Shown one piece after another: positions 44,929 to 53,978 of a stretch of DNA of 64,000 nt. The stretch spans positions 94,999 to 158,998 of the forward strand of contig NW_022985554.1 in the NCBI RefSeq assembly GCF_010093815.1, read 5' to 3'. Origin of the DNA: Pseudovirgaria hyperparasitica. Lineage: Eukaryota > Ascomycota > Dothideomycetes > Acrospermales > Acrospermaceae. The translations under genes were made by a program, and so were the position numbers. The first letter of the stretch is position 1. The number at the start of each line of letters is the position of its first letter. The notes under the pieces are model-generated. The model was not told the origin of the DNA and ran no database searches. It saw nothing but the letters and a program-made list of their open reading frames with translations.

Positions 44929-45644
44929 CTAACCTTCGCCGAACCAAGTCTTGTGGCCCTGTTGTACTTGTTAGCTTTGTTTTGTTGTGACTATCCTTAA
45001 GTGGTATGCGGAAGCACTGGATCAGGGCGTGCTAAGGAGCTCCCATTTTGAGATCGCACACGTCCTCGAGAGGCGCAAAGCCTCCCTGATGATTCCACAT
45101 TGAGATCTGATCTGATCTAGGAGTGATGAACCTACCAATACCATGCGGCACATGCAGTAAGTGGATGCTAATAACATTAGCACTTGCAATAACTGGCTTC
45201 AAAGGAACAGCGAGGTCGAAAGGCTTACCACCGAAGGAGCCCCACAACACTGCGTAGTATGGGTAAAGCATGTATTTACTACGGGGAGTCTGATGCAGTC
45301 CAAGTCAGCAGAGATTCCATGTCTTCCACTTTTCATCCATGTGTTGTCTTTGTGGCACGAGGTGGGTGGGACGCGTTTGCTTCAAGGTCGACGTAGACGC
45401 CAGCTGTGTAAGCGCGTATAGCATCTCTACGCACCTTGTTCCATTGTCTGACTCCGTCGTTTTTCTGGAATAGCCTCTGGTAGTGAGGGACGTTATTTTG
45501 GCGATAGATAAAGCTATGCAAACCGTCAGCGGGAAGTTGCGAGAAGAAGTAAGTCGAAGCATCTCAAAGTCGAAACCGACAATGAATCGACTCCTCGGTT
45601 CGACGGAGAACGTACCCTGCAGCTCTACGAAGTGTTGGTTGCAT
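44929..45644 (-). CDS. COX7: COX7-like cytochrome c oxidase subunit, 5 exons
   Basis: My reconstruction has exons 45,616-45,644, 45,435-45,513, 45,229-45,289, 45,136-45,167 and 44,929-44,958, giving only 76 aa. Introns are 102, 145, 61 and 177 bp, all GT-AG. Branch points are GCTGAC (introns 1 and 2), GCTAATG and GCTAACA. Reading phase is kept at each junction. The product contains WNKTPRSKYMLYPYYAVLWG, matching the HPRSxLYLYPFYA core of yeast Cox7, then one hydrophobic membrane segment and the ending MVLGHKTWFGEG. It would be a small nuclear-encoded inner-membrane subunit of complex IV. Open frames in the track miss it because the exons are 29-79 nt. It is head to head with a mitochondrial PPR-like gene. 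The exact COX subunit name is my judgement from the motif. Confidence 0.78.
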
Positions 45645-45890
45645 ATTGAGTGGAGATGGAAGTCGACGTCCGGTGTCAATTGAGGTTCGGCGTTGCAAAG
45701 ACTGAGAGGTCTCAGGGTGTGAAGTCAAATCGCGATACCGTAGGTTCCTGCCTCAGGCCTCTACGCTAGGTAGCAATTAGTGTCTGTTCCTCCGCATTTG
45801 GATTTGTATAACTGGGTTTAACACTTTGTCATTCTGAGAGTTCTGTCTGACAGAGTCTGCCATTCTTGATCGTTCAACCATCTTGCGCCC
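45645..45890. promoter_or_regulatory. Bidirectional promoter of two mitochondrial genes
   Basis: This 246-bp gap lies between the divergent start codons of the COX7-like gene (-) and the PPR-like gene (+). No specific site is claimed. Confidence 0.5.
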
Positions 45891-48725
45891 ATGCCCACGG
45901 CGCTAGAGAGGCTTCTCGTCCGATCGACCACCTTGCGACTACTACGTACAATCCTTACCCGCGCGGAAATACTTTCTCTACATACGTTGAACCTACATCA
46001 ATGCTGTCGAGCACAACTATACAGCAATGCGGTGCGACCTGATACCAAAAACCAATTTCCAGTACTTCAGTCCTCGACCAAACAGCAGAGAACAGGACCT
46101 TCTGAAGATGGCGACATCGCTGTCAAAAACAAACAGCGGAAACGCCCGAACCAAAGAATACGGAAGACTGAGACGGACTCCTTACTGAGGATCCGAAAAT
46201 TCGTTACTGTCTCGGACGTTCCTACCTTATCACACTCTGAATCTTTGCGAGCGACTGCCAACGTAGACCAACATATCGATAACGAATCGCTACCAAAGCA
46301 AAAATGCGGGCAGGACGAGAAACACAAAAGCCATCAGTTGGACGAGAAGCCGAGTACAGTTGCAACACCCATAATACCGCGACTATTGTCCGCCGTGCCC
46401 CTGCCAGTCCGGCGTATTAAACCTAAGATACGAAGTCCTTCCGTAAGGCATATTGTGCGAAGTCGTAGTGTACAAGATAATATGCAGAGTGTTCGCGTGC
46501 AACATGACGTACGCAATCGTCGGGCAATGTACAGGGTGAGGAATAGTATCCGAATCCGCCGTATAACCGTTAAGGCGAGGCATGATGTGCGCGTTCGTGG
46601 CGTCAAACACCTGTTGCGTAGTAGACAAGTGAGAAAACACACCTGCCTATCGTCGGTTCAAACAGACATCCGGGACTTTGACGAGTCCCCTCTAGGTTCT
46701 AAGGCTTCGCTAGATGGTCAGGTAACACCTAGGCCCGATGATGGCATTATTTCTGGGGCGAAGACGATTCCGAGACGTTCACACCCTCTCAAAGCCCCTG
46801 TCGTTCAGGAGAACCGTAGAGAGAGCTCTCTACAAGTAGATCTGCTTCCCGATTATAAGACTTGGGCACAACTCCTGAAGAAAGGTCGAGGACGCATTGA
46901 ACAGGGGGCTCTCAGGGATATTTGGGACTCGATGCAGAAGCAGAACATCAGCCTCCCTGTAGGTGGCCGTACATCACAGATCATCTGGGACACTCTTATG
47001 ATGGATTCTACTTTGACGGAAGCGATTGTTCAGCATGCTTTGGACGTCCAAGAGAGGCGAGGTGAAACACACCCGTCGCTCTACGAACAGGCTATTAGGA
47101 CCCATCTCGTCCAAAACCCTTCCAGAGCAAGGAAGCTGCATGAAATGATGCTCGGCCGTTTATCCGTGTCCGAAACCTTCCTTCGAACCATCGCTCCGTC
47201 ACTACCTGCTGATAGAGAAATCCTTGCCGTATTCCGAGACATATACGAAGATACAAACCAGAGCGATGTCTATGATGCGCTCATGCCAAGATTGCTCATG
47301 TCTGACGCTCAAGATCTCGCTATCGACTGGCACAGATATCTTGTCAATAACGATGACGTACCTTCGAACGCTGTTGCGGAACGCTTCGGTATTCAGGGTG
47401 GTCAAGTCCGACTCCCCCGTGCGCAAGCAAGAGAGACGTCTACTAGATGCATTTCTCAGCATCAAGATAGCGTTAGCTTCCAGCAGGCACCTGCCGATCA
47501 CCATCAGAGTTTACATTCGGATCCTCGCGCTCCCATTGTCCAATCGACTGGCACAGACAAAGGCGATACGATATGCGCAAAGCTATTCGCTACCAAGGTT
47601 ATATCCGTAGATACAGCCATCCATGGCCTTGCTGCGTTTGGTGTTACAAATATTGGCTCTGTTGCATTTAGAGAATTAGCTCTCCGGCTTGAATCATCCC
47701 GCGAAATCCTTCATAGGATGGATGACCTCAAGAGCCATAGCGTCGCAGTCCAAAACAGCGTGTTCGTTAATGCCGTGACTACTTTCGCGCAAGCAGGTCG
47801 TGACGACCTCCTCAAAAGTCTCTTGAGGAGCGACCAGCATCCAGATGTGCTTGAAGACACTGAGCTTCAATTCAACTTGTTGTCTCATTACTTGGTTCGG
47901 GGAGACTGGGAGCAGGTGGAGCGCACTCTTCAAGTACTTACACTCGGGCAAGAGAACCGACCTGTTACAGCGTGGAACATTTACCTCCAGGCCCGCATCC
48001 GTCATAGCAACATCACGGATCTGGAGCCTGTCGCAAAAGTAATTGAATGGATGTTTTTCTACCGTATACCCCTTAACAAAGAAAGCCATATCCAGCTGAG
48101 GAGCATTCTTCGAATGCGTAACACAGGCAGGAGACCAGAACCTCTGCCAAGCGGCTACAGAGGCATGGGTCCCGATGTATTACTAGTCACTAATGTCTAT
48201 CGGAGGCTGGCTGAGTCCGGGGAATACGTCAGCCGGACCGCGTGGTTGGAGCTGTTGAAACGAATCGGCATGTGTGCTTCCTTAGCAGAGCTACAACGCA
48301 TATCCTTTTGGCTCCTGGATTTACACGACCGCCGCGAGTACTTCCGCGTCTTCCCCATACAAACCATTCGCGCATTTGTCACTTGGGCGATGCGCAAATC
48401 ATTAACATGGGAAAATCAAAACCCACGGAACTGGTCTGACGGTATAAGAACCCTTCGTAGACTCCGAAATCGCGGGTTACATATTCCCACGTCTGCAGTG
48501 AAAGCCGAGTTACGACATAAATTCACTAATCTGTTTGCCCGCTCCGTGCATTCAAGGAACGAGCACCCGAGGCGCAAGTGGGCGCATTACGCTAGAGCGC
48601 GGAATCCGTTCTCATTGAAGGAAATGATTCGCGAATCTGAACTGATATGGGGACGTCCCATGTTCCAGCCGTATGTGAAGAAAGGCAGAAATGACAGCCA
48701 AGAACATCCAGGTGCGAGGGGATGA
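45891..48725 (+). CDS. Mitochondrial PPR-like RNA-binding protein
   Basis: A single exon encodes 944 aa. The N-terminus (LERLLVRSTTLRLLRTILTR) is Arg/Leu-rich with few acidic residues, a good mitochondrial presequence. Residues ~180-250 are an unusual Arg/Val-rich stretch with a repeated V-R-x(2-4)-V-R pattern. From ~330 onward the protein is alpha-helical with weak helix-pair repeats (for example LQFNLLSHYLVRGDWEQVER and VTAWNIYLQARIRHSN), as in fungal PPR proteins that stabilise or activate mitochondrial mRNAs. The C-terminal block with WLELLKRIGMCASLAELQRI is typical of a family widespread in Pezizomycotina. The precise ortholog is not identified. The target could be an oxidase transcript given the COX7 neighbour, but that is speculation. 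Confidence 0.75.
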   Translation: MPTALERLLVRSTTLRLLRTILTRAEILSLHTLNLHQCCRAQLYSNAVRPDTKNQFPVLQSSTKQQRTGPSEDGDIAVKNKQRKRPNQRIRKTETDSLLRIRKFVTVSDVPTLSHSESLRATANVDQHIDNESLPKQKCGQDEKHKSHQLDEKPSTVATPIIPRLLSAVPLPVRRIKPKIRSPSVRHIVRSRSVQDNMQSVRVQHDVRNRRAMYRVRNSIRIRRITVKARHDVRVRGVKHLLRSRQVRKHTCLSSVQTDIRDFDESPLGSKASLDGQVTPRPDDGIISGAKTIPRRSHPLKAPVVQENRRESSLQVDLLPDYKTWAQLLKKGRGRIEQGALRDIWDSMQKQNISLPVGGRTSQIIWDTLMMDSTLTEAIVQHALDVQERRGETHPSLYEQAIRTHLVQNPSRARKLHEMMLGRLSVSETFLRTIAPSLPADREILAVFRDIYEDTNQSDVYDALMPRLLMSDAQDLAIDWHRYLVNNDDVPSNAVAERFGIQGGQVRLPRAQARETSTRCISQHQDSVSFQQAPADHHQSLHSDPRAPIVQSTGTDKGDTICAKLFATKVISVDTAIHGLAAFGVTNIGSVAFRELALRLESSREILHRMDDLKSHSVAVQNSVFVNAVTTFAQAGRDDLLKSLLRSDQHPDVLEDTELQFNLLSHYLVRGDWEQVERTLQVLTLGQENRPVTAWNIYLQARIRHSNITDLEPVAKVIEWMFFYRIPLNKESHIQLRSILRMRNTGRRPEPLPSGYRGMGPDVLLVTNVYRRLAESGEYVSRTAWLELLKRIGMCASLAELQRISFWLLDLHDRREYFRVFPIQTIRAFVTWAMRKSLTWENQNPRNWSDGIRTLRRLRNRGLHIPTSAVKAELRHKFTNLFARSVHSRNEHPRRKWAHYARARNPFSLKEMIRESELIWGRPMFQPYVKKGRNDSQEHPGARG

Positions 48726-51700
48726 AGTGTAATTAAGAGAATATTACACGGGTAACAATCGAGTAAGTTGTCTACAGTGGACTTAATCTCTCTATGATTC
48801 ATCTGTAGAGGCAAATGGAAGTGACGAGCTCTGGTGCATGGCTAGGGGTTAAATACTGCGGGAAAGCGACAAACAAATATAGCCACAATATACCACCATC
48901 ACACGCACCATCCAGTTTCGTTCGCATAGCCCCTGAAGCGTACGGATAACATCAACGCACAGTCGTGCCGCATCACGCACAATATCGCCATACATAACAA
49001 GCCACGATAGAGCGAAACATAACTTTTGTACTGGAGTCTGCGGGTGTGAAGTATCCATACAGATGGAGTTCGTTCGCTCTGAACACTGCCGGTCCAGGCG
49101 GCAAGCCTTCAGATCTACTAGAACACAAACGAGGACATGCCACACATAGCTAGAGTGTGACCGTGTATGTATGTAGTGTGATCAAAGTCGCTCGTCCGCT
49201 CCGTGTGGAAGGTGAACCTGATGTATTATGGGGAAAACCTGAAGGCAGGTCAGCGCAAGTATAACCGTCGGTCAAGCTCACCATGCGCTAACGCTAGTGA
49301 CTATCATTGTCATGCAAAGGGACAGAAGACCGTACCGCTCGCCCTGAAGCCACCGCCAGGCCCAATTTCCCTGGTCGACGCACGATAATAGGACATAAAA
49401 GTTCAGACCCTGATATGGGAGATTAGGCTCCCAGGGCGGAGCTTGAAGACAGACATCAGCAGATTTCGCTGGTTGTCAGCGCAATGCTGTGACTGCTATA
49501 CAGGAACAATGGAAGAAGAAAAACGGCAAGGGGATACTGGCTATGGACTTGAGTGGATCTATAGTCGAGACTGTCGGGTAGGCCTATGGCCTGTAATCAA
49601 TGAAGTAGCCGCCTGTCTTTGACCAAGAGTCTGTCAATGACTAGTAAAGTTGTGAAACAGATCTGAAGTACCGCCTGATACACGCCACAGGCATTGTTAC
49701 TCTCGGTCAGATCAATAAAGATGCCGTTCACACGAATGGTAGGCAACGAAGGGAGAGACTTTGGCTATGCTTACAATCAACGACTTGTTTGTCCGGTATT
49801 CTGAGCACTCTATCCCACAATGGTCGATTGTCCTCACCATCCGCTGACAAGTTGGGGGTTTTCTAGATCATGAACTCAGAGTCGGAGTGGAGTTGCGATA
49901 TAAAAAGCTGATTGAAAAGAAATTGTGCATGAGGTCAGAGCTAAGTACTCTCGTCAAGGTGCTTTCCGGCGATCCGTTGTTCCGTCATATTCACTCTTGC
50001 AAATGGGCTCTCACTCAGGGGTAGATTGTCTGGAAGAGGTAAACACAGGGCATCAGGGCGCCTTGAGAAGGTCAAGAGTCATCATGTCATATCTTTGTGT
50101 CATCGAATACAGCTTATTCGATAGCTATGCCTGTAGCTAAATGCTTTGGTCTTCCTATCAACTCTGGTTGGCTTCTCTGTATAACAAAAGTTCACGCAAA
50201 CCACCACCCTCAAGCTGCGAGCTACTTGAAAGCTTGACAGATACATTGCAAGATATATGCTACCTAGCCAGCAGTCTATCTAGGGTTTCATACTCTGTTC
50301 GATCACCTAGGGCATTCGGGATTCGCATCAGCACACTGACTACAACCACAGTGTCCGTTCAATGGACAACCACGCGATACTCGAGCATTAATGGCCTTGA
50401 ATAGTTAGATAAGCAACTTAAGATAAAGCTAGGAGACTTCCACTCTGTTGAAGTTTCCTCATATCAATGAAACCATCTCATCTTACTCCAAACAAAACAA
50501 ATCATGACAAGAGCGCAAAGAAGAGCGAAGAAGAACAAATGAGGAATACTTACAGGCGACGAGATAATAGACCAATGAAGAGATGCATGACCCATGAATG
50601 CTCTACAAAGTGTATAAGCCAGTCAAAGTGGAAGTCGCCTCCAACTCAGTATGAGTACCTCAAACTAAACAACGCTATCTCATTTGAAGGTATGTCAGGA
50701 TTTTAGCGATCTCGAGACGCCCAATGATCGCGTTTCGATATCGTAGAAACACTGCATATCTTTCTACTTGAAATAAACGCCAGCTATGCAATACGTCGAG
50801 AACCAGACGGCATCATCCGAAACCATTCTCGTGGAGCACTGCACTGCCTCTATACACGGAAAAAGCCTTCTTACGAAACGCAATCCAACGTGGCATAGCC
50901 ATCGCTTCACGAGAAATCAACGATACTCGGCAACAGACCTGGCGCCGAGAGTCTGCTATATATCTCTACATTACGAGGCTCACTTACGAGTCCACGGTGG
51001 ACTCGAAATATCGTATCGATGTAGCAAAAGTCGAACAATCCTGCAGAAGCTAGACTGATTCGATTATGATTCCGGACGACCTTCTCATCAAATATAATGC
51101 CAACTGTAAAGCGTTTTGTGGCAAATTCGTTATCCTCCCTAGGACGATGAATGGGCAATTCCGACTAACATTCTACTGTATAGACTAATGTATAAGAATG
51201 GTAATAAACCATATAAGTCCAGCAAGGGCAAGAAAGAGACGGGAAAAAAATCAAGCGCCAATAGTAACACATTCCAGTTAAGTAACAGTTCAAAGCGATA
51301 TTTCAGATATAGTGTTACACGTCTCGCACGACACATAAGAATGCGTTTGCTCAGACCTGACCTTTCCAAAGCTGACGTATCAAATAAATAAAACCATGCA
51401 TCCATGAAGGAGGCATCAAGTAGGAAGTTTCAAGACCACTAACATAACTAACCTGGCGCAATAAGTGGACGAAAAGGACCCAACTCCACATCTGGCAGAG
51501 CCATATATATATAGCATATATACAACCACGCCTTATCAATTCCATCTGTCTCACACCACACCAAAGATAAACACCCAGCAACAAATTCCCGAAGCAACCA
51601 TCCCACACCCAACTGTATTCACATTCCTAGCGCACAGACCTCTCCTCCCCTCTCCCACCCTACGAAGAAAACCATAAAATTCAAACAGCATCGAATCAGA

Positions 51701-52343
51701 TCAGCCATACCTTCCCTGCTTCTAGTAACCGCAAGCTCAGGCAAGAGATCTGAGACGAGCTATGTTTGTGCTGTATTTCTTCTGGGTGAATTGAATATAA
51801 CATATGAGCAGGAGATCAGATGTTCACAAGGCACCACTACCGCGAACAAGGTAATATCGAATAAGAAGAACCAAAAGAGTGTTATAAATTCCTCTAACCC
51901 AATAACCCAGCCCACAAGTCGTGCCAGTGATACATACGTACAAAACATCCATGAAACCCTGCGGAACACATAGTCTGAATAGTTGTATGTACCACCACGA
52001 CCACTTCCACCACATTCTATCCGTCCGACCCCTCGCCTGCGCACCAAACACTAAAGTAGAAAAAAAGAACGTTCAGAAACAAAATTTATTCGCACCCAAC
52101 GATCGAAACCTCACATATCGCATATTTCCACCTCTTAACCCCTTTATCTCTCTTTCAAAAGAACGTATATATTTTACCTATAGATACCTTCCATACCGAT
52201 CCTCCTCTTTCATAAAGATCCATATATGTCCATACCTATACCTAAACACACGTTCTGTCGCAGGAATATATATCCCAATATGGAATATATACCTCCTACC
52301 CCTCTTCACCTAATAGGTGTCCATCCATTTAAAACCCCGTCTT
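48726..52343. other. 3.6-kb stretch without recognisable gene
   Basis: Open frames here are at most about 100 codons, overlap on both strands and lack protein texture. I found no exon set with splice sites that joins into a known family. The right half (51.4-52.3 kb) is A/C-rich on the plus strand, which is T/G-rich on the minus strand, and it may include a long 3' UTR of the CaaX-protein gene. A non-coding RNA is possible but unsupported. Confidence 0.5.
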
Positions 52344-52808
52344 TTACATGACGACGCAGGAATTGTGATTACCACCTACAGGCCCGCCTCGGGGGCGGAC
52401 AGCGGGGGCGGCAATGTCTTCGTTGACGTCTGCCTCGTTGACGGAACGAGTGACGGATTCGATGACTGTGAGGGGGTCTTCGGGGGTGCGTTCGTGAAGG
52501 CTGGTGGGTGGGTGTGTCAGTATGTCTACTTCGAAGGTGGGGACAAGGAAGCAAAGAGAGGAGGAAGGGAGTCCACGGTGGAATCTAGGTATCCGAGGTG
52601 CTTCATATTGGATAGTTTGATGATGTGATGATGTAGGCTATGCATATCCCTTGGATAGTAGGAGGATAATGATAGGAAAGAATACATACTCTGCAATAGG
52701 GACATCAGCATCGACAAGGTCCCTGGTAGAGAACGGCAGAGCGTTATCGAGGGCGGCGGCCTCGACAGCACGAACGGCGTGCGAGGCTTGAACGGCGGGA
52801 AGATACAT
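52344..52808 (-). CDS. 91-aa protein ending in CaaX box CVVM
   Basis: The exons are 52,690-52,808 and 52,344-52,500, giving 91 aa. The 189-bp intron runs from GA|GTATGT to CCACCAG with a textbook branch ACTGAC 16 bp before the acceptor. The start is in a good context (TTCACCATG). The chain is MYLPAVQASHAVRAVEAAAL..., acidic in the middle (EADVNEDIAAP), and ends RGGPVGGNHNSCVVM. CVVM is a canonical farnesylation box and is also the ending of known Pezizomycotina a-type pheromone precursors such as Neurospora MFA-1. Those are usually shorter (about 25-35 aa), so this could be a long pro-form or another prenylated small protein. A GA/CT tract about 90-135 bp upstream of the ATG and long empty flanks suggest a well expressed gene with long UTRs. 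An alternative acceptor would give a different tail without CaaX. Confidence 0.6.
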
Positions 52809-53978
52809 GGTGAATAATTCTGTTCTTCTAGTCGTCGTGGTATTGATAATTGAAGCGGGGATGTTGAGATACAGAGTATGATATCTTTCCTCGAGAGCAA
52901 AGAGAGAGAGAGAAAGAGAGAAAGAGAGAGAGAGAGGGAGAGTCGGAGAAATAGAGATAGAGGATGAGTAAGACAAGATCTCGAGATCTAGATATAGAAA
53001 ATTTGTCCGCGTGCTTGTTTGAGCCAGCCAGAACAAGGACCCGTCCTTTGCAGCAGTTTTAATACCTTTCTTTCAGAGAGAGAGAGAGTGGTTCTGTACC
53101 GTCTCGATCCAGATACGGAGCTGAGATCGTGAACGGATCAAGATTGGGATGGGTTTGGAAAGGAGATCCTGAGATCTGTCTGTAATCTGGGTTGAGGAAT
53201 GGGAGCCAGGCCCAGGGGCTGCCGATTTTCGACCCATGCTCTATGCTCTACGACTCAATACCTGCGACCCTGGCGGCGTCAATACTATGGTGGCAATCTG
53301 CAAACATGCTTGTGGATCCGCAGAACAATACGAAGAGGTCCGCATGAGCCTGTTATTGTTGACTCGAAATTGACAGTGGCGAAAGGCAAAGTATGAGCCC
53401 GCTGTCGACACGGAATGAGTGAGGCAGCATATGCAAATGCGAGGCTAAAAGATAAGTAACGATCAGCCTTGTTGTTTGGGTGATACCACCAATAATGTCT
53501 GTTTCGTAGAAGAGTTGCCTTAATCAGGCGTATCAGGCTCCAGTACCGCAACTAACGCCATACATCCTAGTGTTGAGCTCATTAGTCGAGAATGAAGGTT
53601 GAAATCAGCGTGAGGAATGGAGGGTGGGATGGTCTGGTGATTTGACCAAGGCCTCATCGTCGTCATGGTTCCATCCTTTGGATGTTGTTGTCAAGCCCGT
53701 TGGCTCGAGCACCGTTCTTAGTATTGTTCCCCATGTCGCCAACACCACACTAGCCCCAATCCAGCAATCAGATGCTGGTATGCTCAGTCGCATAACATGC
53801 AGAGTCGAGGATGTGATCTATAACGTCGCATAGACTTCAAGGATTATGTGTGATTTGATGTGGGTATTTGTGTATCTGCTACTCGTAGACCATCAAGCCA
53901 AGGATGGCTGCTCCAGCCAGTCTCATCATGTGTCAACGTCGGCCTGCCCAACATGCAGCATGCTTTCCACCATTTGGC
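52809..53978. other. Upstream region of CaaX gene / 3' flank of PLD
   Basis: This 1.17 kb has no recognised gene. It contains the GA/CT tract at about 52,899-52,943 and a shorter one near 53,076-53,091. Confidence 0.5.
52899..52943. repeat. GA/CT simple-sequence tract
   Basis: This is an impure (GA)n run, read as CT-rich on the coding (minus) strand just upstream of the CaaX gene. CT-rich tracts are common in promoters and 5' UTRs of strongly expressed fungal genes. Confidence 0.85.
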
